Shown: in pieces, positions 7,440 to 16,953 of the stretch
Layout: the number at the start of each line of letters is the position of its first letter
Position numbering within the stretch: the stretch's first letter is position 1
Assembly: GCA_035280345.1 (NCBI GenBank)
Contig: DATEGA010000252.1
Coordinates: 9,955-73,954, forward strand
Direction: 5' to 3'
Source of the DNA: DASSJF01 sp035280345
GTDB lineage: Bacteria > Sysuimicrobiota > Sysuimicrobiia > Sysuimicrobiales > Segetimicrobiaceae
Length of the DNA: 64,000 bases
Notes under the pieces: model-generated
Seen by the model: only the letters and a program-made list of their open reading frames with translations
The model's database searches: none
What the model was told of the DNA's origin: nothing
Program-made: the position numbers and the translations under genes

Positions 7440-8681
7440 ATGGCAGAGAGAGTCGTTGTGATCGAGCCGATGGGTGTCGGCGGGATCAGCCACTACACCT
7501 ACTGCTTGTGTCAGGCACTACAAGCGGAGGGTCTAAACGTCTCGCTCATCACTACGGGCAACTATGAACTGATAGGGCAGCCGAGAGCGTTTCGGGTCTA
7601 TCCGGTCCTTCGCGAATGGTTTCGACCCGATGATCCGTCCACCATATCTCGAGGTGTTCCACGTCCTTCCCCAATCGCAGTGGCGTGTCGCCGGCTGAGA
7701 GTCGCGCGCGAGATGTTCCAGGTCTTGTTCATTGTCTTGAGGGAGCGCGCATCTATCGTACATCTCCAGTGGCCGGTTGGCCCGCACGACTGGCTATACC
7801 TGGCGGCGCTCCGGTTGTTGAGACGCCGAATCGTTTATACGGCTCACGATGTGCTCCCTCATGAGCACACGTCGGATGACGCCGTCCGTCTTCAGCGCCT
7901 CGTGCGGTATGTCGACCGCGTGATTCTCCATTCACATGAGAATGGTAGAGCCTTTCGCCGCACGTTCGGCGATGCAGCGAGGTCCTTGTACATCGTGCCG
8001 CACGGGAACTATTTCTTCTTCCCAGGGGCGGTTAGGTCGGGGAACGGGGATGCGCGCACTGCCGTGGGCGTGCCGCGCGAATCGCGCATCATACTGTTCT
8101 TTGGCGCCATTCGGCCTTATAAGGGGTTAGGTGATCTGGTTGCGGCGTTTAGCTTGGTCCGCCAGCAGGTCCCGGCGGCACGGCTTCTGATTGCGGGATA
8201 TCCTTTCGAAGATTTTGGCCCGTACCGCGAGGCGATCGCCGGCGAAGACCTCGAGGATTGCGTGACGACCCACTTGGGCTACCATCCCATGTCCGAGGTG
8301 GCGAAATTCTTCGAGGCCGCTGATGTAGCCGTTCTTCCGTATCGAACCGCATCGCAGAGCGGCATTGCACAGCTCGCGTTCGCGTTCGGCGTGCCTATTG
8401 TCGCAACTCGCACGGGCGGTCTTCCCGAAGTGATCGAAAACGGGCGTACTGGCCTGCTCGTCGATCCCGGCGATCAACGCGGATTGGCCGAGGCGATCAC
8501 GCGGCTTCTCGAGGATCCATCGCTGTGCCGCGCGATGAGCGAGCGTGCGAAGCAACGGGCCGCAACGCAGTATTCGTGGAGCCGCGTGGCCCGGCTGACA
8601 CGAGCAATCTATGATGGCGACACGTCGGTCCAGGGGCCGGCCTCTTTGCAGCGCACTGGTACGGAGAGTGAAGTGCCATGA
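7440..8681 (+). CDS. GT4-type glycosyltransferase
   Basis: 413 residues from ATG 7440, though the frame is open upstream to 7332. GT-B fold: a glycine-rich N-terminal loop (IEPMGVGGISHYTYCL), a nucleotide-sugar half beginning RIILFFGAIRPYKGL, and the acceptor/nucleotide loop QSGIAQLAFAFGVPIVAT followed by GGLPEVIENGRTG. It is clearly paralogous to the gene at 14177, with shared IVYTAHDV, FFG.I.PYKGL and QSGI.QLA.AFG.P segments. Sugar specificity cannot be read from sequence. Confidence 0.85.
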   Translation: MAERVVVIEPMGVGGISHYTYCLCQALQAEGLNVSLITTGNYELIGQPRAFRVYPVLREWFRPDDPSTISRGVPRPSPIAVACRRLRVAREMFQVLFIVLRERASIVHLQWPVGPHDWLYLAALRLLRRRIVYTAHDVLPHEHTSDDAVRLQRLVRYVDRVILHSHENGRAFRRTFGDAARSLYIVPHGNYFFFPGAVRSGNGDARTAVGVPRESRIILFFGAIRPYKGLGDLVAAFSLVRQQVPAARLLIAGYPFEDFGPYREAIAGEDLEDCVTTHLGYHPMSEVAKFFEAADVAVLPYRTASQSGIAQLAFAFGVPIVATRTGGLPEVIENGRTGLLVDPGDQRGLAEAITRLLEDPSLCRAMSERAKQRAATQYSWSRVARLTRAIYDGDTSVQGPASLQRTGTESEVP

Positions 8682-9976
8682 TGGCCACAGATACGGCAAC
8701 ATGGCGCATCACCGGCAACGAAGCAACCGGCGTCCCCACGCTGGACCTGCTCTCGGGTCAAAACATTGTGTGTCTCGCTCACGAGCCGTGGCACGGGCCC
8801 TGGAAAACGTATCAGCAGATCATGTCCCTACTGGCAAAGAAGAATCGGGTATTGTACGTGGGTCCGCCAGCTTCGCTGCGCGAGGGCGTCACGGGCTTGG
8901 TGAGGCGTGCGCAACGTCGTCCCTTGCTTGAATGTGTTACTCCCACATTGTTCGTCTATCACGAACCACGGCTCTTGGGTCGCGCCAACAATCGCCGGCC
9001 GATCGCTCGACATCTGAACGGAATCACAGCGCGGCTCCGCTTGTCTCAGGCACGGTGGCTCGCACGCTGTTGCGGATTTGCGGCGCCGATCCTCTGGGTG
9101 TTTGACCCGATGATGTCGCGAGCAGTTGGCACGTTTGGCGAGAGGCTCGTCGTGTATCATGTTTTGGACAACTACGCTGAGTTCATCGATCCGAGAGCGA
9201 CCGCGTTGCGCGCGGCGATGAGCAAAAACGAAGGATGGATGCTGAAGCGGGCCGACGTCGTGGTGGCGGTTTCGGACAGCCTGCGCCAGCGGTGTCTGGA
9301 GCATAACCCCAACTCGTTCCTCGTTCCCAACGGCGTCAACACGGAGATGTTCCGGGCCCGCGCGATGGCGAGAGTCGTTCCAGCGGATATGCGACACCTC
9401 GCGCGGCCGATCATTGGCTATGTCGGCGCGATCCAGCCAATTGTAGATTATTCGCTCTTGCACCGAATTTCGATGGAGCGTCCCGAATGGTCACTGGTCC
9501 TCGCCGGCCCACGCGACCTCGATGGGGCTGCGCAGGCGGCATTTGACACGCTGTGTTCGCGACCCAACGTGCACTATCTGGGGTGCAAGCAAGTTGGGGA
9601 GGTGCCGGTCTACATCAGCGCCTGTGATGTGTGTCTCATGCCCTATCACCCCAGGAAATCGACAGTGCCCGATAGTGATAGCATCAAACTTTACGAGTAT
9701 TTAGCATGCGGGCGTCCGGTGGTATCGGTCGACGTCTCTTCGGCCGCGCGGTTCAGCCCACTCGTGCGGATTGCACGCGATGAGGAAGAATTCGTCAAAG
9801 GCGTCGAGGAGAGCCTCGCGGAAGGTTCGCGTTTCGTTGAAGCGAGGGAACTAGTCGCGAGCGAGCACAGTTGGCAGCAGCGTGTCGCCACGCTGAGTCA
9901 AATTCTAACGCCGCTGTTGGCTCCGGGAGCTTCGACGGACCGTTCTTCAGCGACATCAAGGATGGCGCGTCGATGA
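8678..9976 (+). CDS. Glycosyltransferase, GT-B fold, TuaH-like
   Basis: 432 residues; the ATG overlaps the previous stop (ATGA). IVCLAHEPWHGPWKTYQQIM is the N-terminal strand. It is followed by LWVFDPMMSRAVGTFGERLVVYH, reminiscent of TuaH-type transferases with a YH.LDNYAEF motif. The C-terminal half has IGYVGAIQPIVDYSLL, then DVCLMPYHPRK and the SIKLYEYLACGRPVVS nucleotide-binding helix. The acceptor is unknown. Confidence 0.8.
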   Translation: MMATDTATWRITGNEATGVPTLDLLSGQNIVCLAHEPWHGPWKTYQQIMSLLAKKNRVLYVGPPASLREGVTGLVRRAQRRPLLECVTPTLFVYHEPRLLGRANNRRPIARHLNGITARLRLSQARWLARCCGFAAPILWVFDPMMSRAVGTFGERLVVYHVLDNYAEFIDPRATALRAAMSKNEGWMLKRADVVVAVSDSLRQRCLEHNPNSFLVPNGVNTEMFRARAMARVVPADMRHLARPIIGYVGAIQPIVDYSLLHRISMERPEWSLVLAGPRDLDGAAQAAFDTLCSRPNVHYLGCKQVGEVPVYISACDVCLMPYHPRKSTVPDSDSIKLYEYLACGRPVVSVDVSSAARFSPLVRIARDEEEFVKGVEESLAEGSRFVEARELVASEHSWQQRVATLSQILTPLLAPGASTDRSSATSRMARR

Positions 9977-10641
9977 GTTCGGTCAACAGTCCATATCTTG
10001 CTGCCAAGACGCCGAAGGCCGCAATGAGGCGGTCCCGTCCAGTCCGCTGGCAGATGGCGGGGAAACGTCTACTTGACGTTCTCGTCGCAGCCGGTGTGTT
10101 GACAATTCTGTGCCCGTTTTTTCCAGTTATTGCGCTTGCGATAAAGCTGACGTCGCGCGGTCCGGTTCTCTATGTGTGGCCCGTCGTGGGTCAGTGGGGC
10201 CGTCCGCTAAAAGCGTACAAGTTCCGTACGATGGTTTCCGGCGCCGATGCAATGAAATCGGAACTGTTGGGTCACAACGAGTCGACCGGCCCCGTGTTCA
10301 AAATGAGGAAGGATCCTCGCGTGACGCCAATGGGCCGGATCCTCAGGAAGTTTAGTCTAGATGAGTTGCCGCAACTGTGGAATGTGTTGAAGGGTGACCT
10401 TAGTCTCGTCGGACCTAGGCCGGTGCTAGCGGACGAGTGGGCGAGATTTGACGAATGGCACCGCCGTAAGTTGGAAGTGAAGCCCGGTATGATATGTCTT
10501 TGGCACATTCACGGCCAGCCGCGAGATTTTGATGAGTGGGTGCGCATGGATATTGAGTACGTCGATAATTGGTCCTTATGGCTCGATATCAGGGTGCTCG
10601 CCAGGGGAGCCATTTACCTCGCGGCCGGGAAAAACTATTGA
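9973..10641 (+). CDS. Sugar-phosphate transferase initiating lipid-linked glycan synthesis
   Basis: 222 residues; the ATG overlaps the previous stop. This is a short (PglC/WbaP catalytic domain) form: one N-terminal re-entrant/membrane helix (KRLLDVLVAAGVLTILCPFF) followed by the full catalytic core. That core has LKAYKFRTM, acidic residues in GADAMKSELL, DPRVTPMGRILRKFSLDELP and QLWNVLKGDLSLVGPRPV. It transfers a sugar 1-phosphate to undecaprenyl phosphate at the membrane. It carries every motif missing from the larger homologue at 2380. Confidence 0.9.
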   Translation: MSSVNSPYLAAKTPKAAMRRSRPVRWQMAGKRLLDVLVAAGVLTILCPFFPVIALAIKLTSRGPVLYVWPVVGQWGRPLKAYKFRTMVSGADAMKSELLGHNESTGPVFKMRKDPRVTPMGRILRKFSLDELPQLWNVLKGDLSLVGPRPVLADEWARFDEWHRRKLEVKPGMICLWHIHGQPRDFDEWVRMDIEYVDNWSLWLDIRVLARGAIYLAAGKNY

Positions 10642-10678
10642 CTCTTAAGGCGGCTAGAAAGCGGAGGACCGAATAGCG

Positions 10679-11869
10679 ATGCGCGTGCTTGTGACTGGTG
10701 GTGCGGGATTCATCGGGTCACATACCGTCGATGCGCTGCTCCAAAAGGGGTATCAAGTGCGAATCCTTGACGCACTGCTGCCACCCGTACACAGTGGCGC
10801 CATTCCAAACTACATTCCGAGGGACGAAGTGGACATCGTGGTGGGGGATGTGAGCCAACGGTGCTCCTGGGAGAAGGCGCTGGAGGGAGTGGATGTCGTT
10901 TTCCATTTGGCCGCGCATCAGGGCTACTTACCAAATTTCTCGGCATTCTTCCAAACGAACACGATTTCGACGGCGCATCTCTACGAAGTTATTGTTGACA
11001 AACGACTGGACATTCGCAAAATTGTCATCGCCTCGTCCCAGGCCGTTTATGGTGAGGGCCGCTACTCGTGTGAGCAGCCGCATTCCGCTGATTCCCATCC
11101 GGTTCTAAGGGAAGAGAGCCAGTTACGCAGAGGACTCTGGGAAATCCTATGTCCCAAGTGTGGGACGCCCATGCTACCACAGTGGATCGACGAGACAATC
11201 GTTAATCCCCATAATCAGTACGCTGTGAGCAAGAATACGCAGGAACTGATCGGACTGACGCTGGGACGTAGATACGGTATTCCCACCGTTTGCCTTCGCT
11301 ATTCGATCGTTCATGGTCCGCGTCAATCGTTTCGAAATGCCTATTCCGGCGTTCTGCGGATCTTCACACAGCGTGTGCTTAATGGGAAGCCTCCTGTTTG
11401 CTACGAAGACGGAAGACAGCTTCGCGATTACGTGTCGGTCCACGATGTCGTTCGGGCTAATTTGTTGGTGCTCGACGATCCTCGCGCTGATTTCGAAGCG
11501 TTCAACGTCGGAGGGAACTGCAGGGTTTCGGTACTTGATTATGCTCATCTAATCGCGCGGCGCGTTGGGAAGTGCATTGAACCATCGGTCCCCGGAACAT
11601 ACCGGTTTGGTGACGTGCGCCACATACTATCCGATGTTGCAAAGCTTAGTGCCCTGGGTTGGCACCCTCAGGTTTCTCTCGAAAGCATCGTCGACGAATA
11701 CACTGCCTGGGCAACGGAGCAACCCGATTTTCGAGATTACTATGAAGAGGCCGAGGCGCGGATGGCGGCTGTTGGAACGATCCGCAAGGCAGTCTCTTTT
11801 CAAAGTCGTATGGAGCCGAAAAGTGCTGATTCGACGGATGATATGATATCCGTTGCGGCGCTGCCGTGA
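10679..11869 (+). CDS. NAD-dependent sugar epimerase/dehydratase, dTDP-L-rhamnose 4-epimerase-like
   Basis: 396 residues. Rossmann motif VTGGAGFIGSHTVDAL; catalytic Tyr and Lys in NQYAVSKNTQE; active-site SSQAVYGEG. A roughly 60-residue insertion after this motif contains CPKCGTPMLPQ plus an earlier Cys (YSCEQPHS), a small Cys-bearing lobe known from the subgroup that includes dTDP-rhamnose 4-epimerase. That specificity is inference: no rmlABCD genes are in the window. The last 45 residues are outside the core fold. Confidence 0.78.
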   Translation: MRVLVTGGAGFIGSHTVDALLQKGYQVRILDALLPPVHSGAIPNYIPRDEVDIVVGDVSQRCSWEKALEGVDVVFHLAAHQGYLPNFSAFFQTNTISTAHLYEVIVDKRLDIRKIVIASSQAVYGEGRYSCEQPHSADSHPVLREESQLRRGLWEILCPKCGTPMLPQWIDETIVNPHNQYAVSKNTQELIGLTLGRRYGIPTVCLRYSIVHGPRQSFRNAYSGVLRIFTQRVLNGKPPVCYEDGRQLRDYVSVHDVVRANLLVLDDPRADFEAFNVGGNCRVSVLDYAHLIARRVGKCIEPSVPGTYRFGDVRHILSDVAKLSALGWHPQVSLESIVDEYTAWATEQPDFRDYYEEAEARMAAVGTIRKAVSFQSRMEPKSADSTDDMISVAALP

Positions 11870-13362
11870 GCACTGGAGAGCTTTCGAGATCCCAACGTCC
11901 GAGCGGGCTGCTCCTATTAGTGCCGGCCGTATGTGTGGTGGCACTTGGTTGGCTAGTTGCGGCCGCACCGCCCGTTTGGGCTTTTGCCGCCATTGCGGGG
12001 GTATTGTTTCTGATAGTCTTCTTGCAGCGGCCAGACGTTGGCCTACTCGTTGCGTTGGTCGTCCGGTCGTTCACCGATCTCAGTATTAGCCACATTCGAG
12101 CATCAGCGCCCGGCGAAGTGTACTCTTCCCCACTTAACATCGGGTTGATTCTCATCGTGATCGTCGCGGGCGGTATCTTCCTGTTGAGTCGCGGTACGCC
12201 GCTCTTTCGGCTTCCTGGAGGAACGTCTTACGTAGTTTTGGCACTGATCGGACTTGTCGGTTTCGTCCGCGCCGTTGAGGTTGCCCACACTGAGGGCTTT
12301 CTGTACGGAATGGAACACTGGCTGCGTATCGTGAGCGTTTTGATAGTGTACGCCCTGGCGGCAGAGGTTTTTAACAGTGCGCAGCATGTGCCGGCGGTAA
12401 TCAAGGCTCTGGCAATGGCATTCCTGATTCCTGCCCTCTTCGGCTTCTACCAGATCGCGAGTGCCCATGGGGGTTTAGGTAGAGAAGTACAACCTATTAC
12501 CGGGACATTCGCGGTTCAAGGCAACTTCGCTGTTTTTCTTGTATTCATGCTGGGCGTATTCTTGTGCTACGGTCTGGCTCACTCCGGCTTGCGCCGCGCC
12601 TGGGCATTGGGTATTGTCGGGGCCTCTGTGGTGTTATTGGTCGCGACTTATGCTCGTACCGCGTGGGTCGGAGTCATGATTTTCTTGCTTGTAATTGGAG
12701 TACTAAAAAAGCGTGTCTTTCTGGTGCTGGCGCCCCTCGTGGCAGTCATCGCGGTCATTGCCCTGCCGTCCGTGTCCTCTCGTCTCGAAGGCTCATTCAG
12801 TTCCTCCGAAGGAAGCTTCGCAGATCGACTAGGCATTTGGCGAACCACGGGCCCGGCATGGCTGGAGTACACCAGCGATTCGGCGGGTCCGGTCTCGACT
12901 GCAGTGAATCGCCTTATTGGCACCGGCCCAGGGTCGAGCCAGTTTCTTGTTTCCTCCGCCTACGGTATGGTGAATGCCGAGCACAATGATTTTCTTACGG
13001 CACTGTTTGAGTACGGCATCATCGGGTTGACCGCTTATCTGGCTTTGTATCTCGCCATTTGGTCTTCTGCGTATCGGACGTGGCGGCGGTGCACCGATGA
13101 GGAGACCGCTTCGTTGCCTCTGGCATTCCTTGCCCTTATTCCGAGTTTCATGGTCATGAGCCTCACGGATGTTGTGTTTGGCCAGACTCAGAACCAGATC
13201 TATTTCTGGACGTTGGCTGGCTTGACCGTGGCCATAAGTCGGCGAATCCGTGACGGCGAACGGACTTCACCGAAGGGCCTCGACGTCGGCCCGACACGGG
13301 CGCACACGGATCTAGCTGGAATCTATCCCTCCCGGATCTCATCTCGCGCGGGCGCTGGCTGA
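11866..13362 (+). CDS. O-antigen polymerase/ligase family membrane protein
   Basis: 498 residues, GTG start overlapping the previous stop (GTGA). There are about ten to twelve membrane helices and one large periplasmic loop (residues about 320-375) containing GTGPGSSQF and AEHNDFLTALFEYGIIGL, the Wzy_C/WaaL H..N..L signature. The family polymerises repeat units or ligates finished glycans to an acceptor. Because an ABC exporter is encoded in the same locus and no Wzx flippase is seen, a ligase role is as likely as a polymerase role. Confidence 0.8.
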   Translation: MSTGELSRSQRPSGLLLLVPAVCVVALGWLVAAAPPVWAFAAIAGVLFLIVFLQRPDVGLLVALVVRSFTDLSISHIRASAPGEVYSSPLNIGLILIVIVAGGIFLLSRGTPLFRLPGGTSYVVLALIGLVGFVRAVEVAHTEGFLYGMEHWLRIVSVLIVYALAAEVFNSAQHVPAVIKALAMAFLIPALFGFYQIASAHGGLGREVQPITGTFAVQGNFAVFLVFMLGVFLCYGLAHSGLRRAWALGIVGASVVLLVATYARTAWVGVMIFLLVIGVLKKRVFLVLAPLVAVIAVIALPSVSSRLEGSFSSSEGSFADRLGIWRTTGPAWLEYTSDSAGPVSTAVNRLIGTGPGSSQFLVSSAYGMVNAEHNDFLTALFEYGIIGLTAYLALYLAIWSSAYRTWRRCTDEETASLPLAFLALIPSFMVMSLTDVVFGQTQNQIYFWTLAGLTVAISRRIRDGERTSPKGLDVGPTRAHTDLAGIYPSRISSRAGAG

Positions 13363-13385
13363 CCGCGTCCGGAGCCGGTTTCTTA

Positions 13386-14180
13386 GTGCCCGAACATCAG
13401 ATGACTAAACGGGTCAATATCTTGGGTATCGGGATAGATCCCCTCGGAATGGGCGGGGCCATCGCCAAGTTTGAGCAACTTATCAACGCTCGTCGACCGG
13501 CTCTCGCTTGCAGTCTCAATGTTCACCTGTGCATGCTTGCAACCCGCGATACCGAGTTAGCCATCGTTTACCGGGATGCAGACGTCGTCCTGGTCGATGG
13601 GACGCCGATGATGTGGGCCGCCACTTTTCTTGGTACGCCGCTGCCCGGTCGGGTGTCGGGTTCGGACTTGGTTCCAAACTTCTGCCGTGTCGCCGCTAGA
13701 GAGGGGTTTCGGATCTTTCTGCTCGGGGGACCACCCGGCGTCGCGGAGCGCGCGGGAAGTCTGCTAGCGACGCGCAACCCTGGCTTGAACGTAGTGGGCG
13801 CGTGTGCTCCTCCGATGGGGTTCGAACGGATCGAATCAGAGAATGCCCGTGTAGTGGATCAAATCCGGCAGGCAAATCCTGACGTGCTTTTTGCGGCGCT
13901 GGGTCCGGGCAAACAGGAGAAGTGGCTCTCTAGGTATCGCCATGATTTAGGCGTTCCTGTGTCCATGGGGATTGGATCGGCGTTCGACTATCTCGCCGGG
14001 CGTTTCAACAGGGCGCCGGTATGGATGCAACGGGCCGGCCTGGAATGGACATGCCGGCTGGCACAGGAGCCGAGGCGATTGTGGCATCGGTATCTAATCG
14101 AAGATCCCCCATTCTTTTTTTATCTGATAAAGCAGCGCTTCTACAATGCGCTAACCCGTAACGGAGAATCGCCTCCATGA
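13386..14180 (+). CDS. WecG/TagA/CpsF-family glycosyltransferase
   Basis: 264 residues from GTG 13386; ATG 13401 gives a more usual N-terminus (VNILGIGIDPL). Family motifs: ACSLNVHLCMLA, the catalytic-site VDGTPMMWA, IFLLGGPPGVAE, and LGPGKQEKWL (the G.PKQE motif with PK changed to GK). The C-terminal amphipathic tail EWTCRLAQEPRRLWHRYL is typical. These GT26 enzymes add the second sugar to an undecaprenyl-PP-linked primer. Confidence 0.9.
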   Translation: MPEHQMTKRVNILGIGIDPLGMGGAIAKFEQLINARRPALACSLNVHLCMLATRDTELAIVYRDADVVLVDGTPMMWAATFLGTPLPGRVSGSDLVPNFCRVAAREGFRIFLLGGPPGVAERAGSLLATRNPGLNVVGACAPPMGFERIESENARVVDQIRQANPDVLFAALGPGKQEKWLSRYRHDLGVPVSMGIGSAFDYLAGRFNRAPVWMQRAGLEWTCRLAQEPRRLWHRYLIEDPPFFFYLIKQRFYNALTRNGESPP

Positions 14181-15406
14181 ACCAAACGTACACCTTTCTC
14201 AACCGGAGTCATAGAGGCGGTTCTAACAAGAACGGTGACAGAGTATCACGCGTACTGATGGTTACGGGCCAAAGCGGCGGTGGTATCTGGCACTATGCAT
14301 GTGCCTTGTCAAAGGCCCTGACCGATGAGGGTGTAGACGTGGCCTTGGCTGCACCGTATCCATTCGAGTCGGATGTCGTTGATGGTCTGCCCGTGTGGCC
14401 ACTTGGGAGCCAAAACTCGGACGGGACAAGGTCGCCATCTCTTCGCTGGCACCGTGCTGCGGGTCACCTCCAGAAGCTACGGCAGCTCAGGCAGCTGCTG
14501 CTTGATTTCCACCCAGACATAGTGCACTTTCATGATCGCTTTGGCCTCTTTGACTTTCTCTATCTTGACCTCCTGAAAAGGCTGGGCCCGCGCATCGTTT
14601 ATACCGCGCACGATGTCAGATCGTTGTTCGGGAAGACTACCTGGTTCGACCGCGCGCGCTATCGTGCAGCCGATGCGATATTCGTGCATTCGTCTAACGG
14701 CGTGGCCGATCTTCTGGAGGGCGGCATCGACCAGTCGAGGATCGTACGTGTCCCACACGCAAATTACTATCATTTGCGCGATCGTTCCGCGACTCAATGC
14801 CGCCGCGACTATCCCGACCTTGGGATCCCATCTGGTGCGCGTCCAATTTTATTCTTCGGCTCGATCGCGCCGTACAAAGGTCTGTCGCTCCTTATCGAGG
14901 CGTTCTCGCTGCTGCTGAGAGACGATCCGAGCGTGTACCTGGTTATCGCCGGGAGGCCGAAGGACGACTTCGAGGTCTATAACCGGCAAATTCACAGGTT
15001 GAAGTTGGAGGAACATGTCGTCGCCGACCTGCGGTACATTCCTTTTGAGGAGTTTGGGAGATTTTTCCTGGCGGCTAATGTGGTTGTTCTGCCGTATCAA
15101 CGAATCTATCAGAGTGGGATACTTCAACTTGCTTATGCCTTCGGCAGGCCGGTGGTTGTGACAAATGTAGGAGGACTTGGCGAGATGGTCGCTGAGGACC
15201 GTACCGGTCTCGTGGCTGAGACGAACGACACCGTAGGCTTAGCATCGGCGATTCGCCACCTGCTCACCGAGCACGCAAATGCGGAAGAGATGGGGAATCG
15301 CGCCCGACGACTCGCCACGACAAAGTATTCGTGGGCGGCGGTGGCGCGAAAGGTTGCAGAGATATATCAGGCGCTTCAGGCTGAGCGGCGACACGCGTCA
15401 TGTTAG
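14177..15406 (+). CDS. GT4-type glycosyltransferase, paralogue of the 7440 gene
   Basis: 409 residues; the ATG overlaps the previous stop. The first 30 residues are hydrophilic and probably dispensable. The core starts at VLMVTGQSGGGIWHYACAL. Shared with the gene at 7440: IVYTAHDVRSLF, ILFFGSIAPYKGLSLLIEAF, VLPYQRIYQSGILQLAYAFG and GGLGEMV.EDRTGL. The two genes probably arose by duplication within the locus. Sugar and linkage are unknown. Confidence 0.85.
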   Translation: MNQTYTFLNRSHRGGSNKNGDRVSRVLMVTGQSGGGIWHYACALSKALTDEGVDVALAAPYPFESDVVDGLPVWPLGSQNSDGTRSPSLRWHRAAGHLQKLRQLRQLLLDFHPDIVHFHDRFGLFDFLYLDLLKRLGPRIVYTAHDVRSLFGKTTWFDRARYRAADAIFVHSSNGVADLLEGGIDQSRIVRVPHANYYHLRDRSATQCRRDYPDLGIPSGARPILFFGSIAPYKGLSLLIEAFSLLLRDDPSVYLVIAGRPKDDFEVYNRQIHRLKLEEHVVADLRYIPFEEFGRFFLAANVVVLPYQRIYQSGILQLAYAFGRPVVVTNVGGLGEMVAEDRTGLVAETNDTVGLASAIRHLLTEHANAEEMGNRARRLATTKYSWAAVARKVAEIYQALQAERRHASC

Positions 15407-15443
15407 TCGACGATCCGGTTAAGGTCCGCCCGGTCCAATTGCG

Positions 15444-16829
15444 ATGATGCGACAGGGTACATCACGAACAGTCCTGATGATCGATTACTATTTCCCTCCT
15501 CTGGGGAGTGCAGGCGCACGGACGCTCGGGTACGTCCGGTATCTCAAGCAGTTTGGGTGGGAGCCGATTGTTCTTACGGTGCGCTCCGGGCAAGCAACTT
15601 TCCAGGACACCACGCTCCTGAAGAGCATTCCAGAGTCGATAGACGTGCAGAGGACTTATTCATTCGAGCCACTTAAAGTCGCCAAGAAACTGTTCACGCG
15701 AGCGTATCCAGAGAACCGTCGGTACGCCGGCAACGCCCGCTCTTCCTCGAGCGTGGTTGAGCGCGGCATCCGGCGAGTACGCAGACTCGAACACTGGCTT
15801 TTCTTCCCGGATCGTAACGTCGGTTGGGCCCCGTTCGCAATCGGACGGGCGCTCCACATTCACCGTGCACAACCCATCGACATCGTCTACTCTACTTCGA
15901 CAGCAGTCACCAGTCATCTGGTGGCGCATGTCGTTAAGACGATCCTGGCAAAACCATGGGTCGCAGATTTTCAGGATGCGTGGGCCGATCATCCGGTAAC
16001 GGCAGCGATATCGTTCCCAACGCCGCTCCATGCGTACCTAGCGCGCAGTCTCGAGGCCAACATCGTCGGGAGTGCAGATCACGTTGTCGTGACGGCGGAC
16101 CCGCTCAAGGCGGCGTTCCAACGACGAAGGCAGAGGCGCCGGTCCGAAGACATCAGCGTCATACCGATGGGGTATGAACCGGCGGTATTTGATCGCATTC
16201 GGCCCACCCCTCGGGCCAAATTCACAATCACGCACTTCGGTAGTTTCTACGCCTCGAGGTCGCCGGGCCCGTTTCTCGAGGCTCTCGGTAAGTGCGTGCT
16301 TCAGCATCCCGAGCTATCTGCCGAGCTTGAGGTCTTGTTTTTGGGCAGTTTCGATGCGGGGATTCACGCCGTCGCGCGGAGGGTCGTCGATAGGTGGAAG
16401 CTAGGCGACATAGTGCGGTTCATGGGGCCAGTTTCCTACGAGGACGGTGTGGGTCTCTTGGTCAGTTCTCACGTCCTGCTCATCGTCGGCGACGCTGGGG
16501 ACTGGCACCGCACCGCGATTCCCACGAAATTGTACGACTACTTGGCTGCGAGGAGGCCTATTTTGGCGCTTCTGCCAGAGGGTCCGGCCGCTGGAATCGT
16601 CCGCGCGTTGGGTGCGGGTACCGTCATTTCTCCTGATCGGATAGATCTAATTCAGGAGGCGATCTGGCATCTGTATCAGGCTAGTGTTGGCGGCTCCTTG
16701 ACGTTTTCAACAGATACGAACATGATTTCAAAGTACGGATGGCATGCACTTGCCGGGCAACTTGCGTCAGTTTTTGATCGTACCCTGTTGGCTTGTTCTC
16801 GGCCGCAGTTCGGCAGCGATCGAGCCTGA
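15444..16829 (+). CDS. GT4-like glycosyltransferase
   Basis: 461 residues; tandem ATG codons at 15444 and 15447. N-terminus VLMIDYYFPPLGSAGARTLG is the acceptor-side glycine loop. AKPWVADFQDAWADHP and VVVTADPL close the first domain. The second domain has FTITHFGSFYASRSPGPFLEAL and ends near IPTKLYDYLAARRPILALLP, the nucleotide-binding helix. It resembles transferases seen next to WbuB-type genes. Substrate unknown. Confidence 0.8.
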   Translation: MMRQGTSRTVLMIDYYFPPLGSAGARTLGYVRYLKQFGWEPIVLTVRSGQATFQDTTLLKSIPESIDVQRTYSFEPLKVAKKLFTRAYPENRRYAGNARSSSSVVERGIRRVRRLEHWLFFPDRNVGWAPFAIGRALHIHRAQPIDIVYSTSTAVTSHLVAHVVKTILAKPWVADFQDAWADHPVTAAISFPTPLHAYLARSLEANIVGSADHVVVTADPLKAAFQRRRQRRRSEDISVIPMGYEPAVFDRIRPTPRAKFTITHFGSFYASRSPGPFLEALGKCVLQHPELSAELEVLFLGSFDAGIHAVARRVVDRWKLGDIVRFMGPVSYEDGVGLLVSSHVLLIVGDAGDWHRTAIPTKLYDYLAARRPILALLPEGPAAGIVRALGAGTVISPDRIDLIQEAIWHLYQASVGGSLTFSTDTNMISKYGWHALAGQLASVFDRTLLACSRPQFGSDRA

Positions 16830-16953
16830 GCAATCCGACAAGGTGCTACGGAGGCGGATCGATGATTACAGCGGCACCCGTATCGTTTGACGAACGCACA
16901 TATTGCGATGAATCCAACTGCTTCGGGCAACGAGATCGTCCATAACACTGCGG

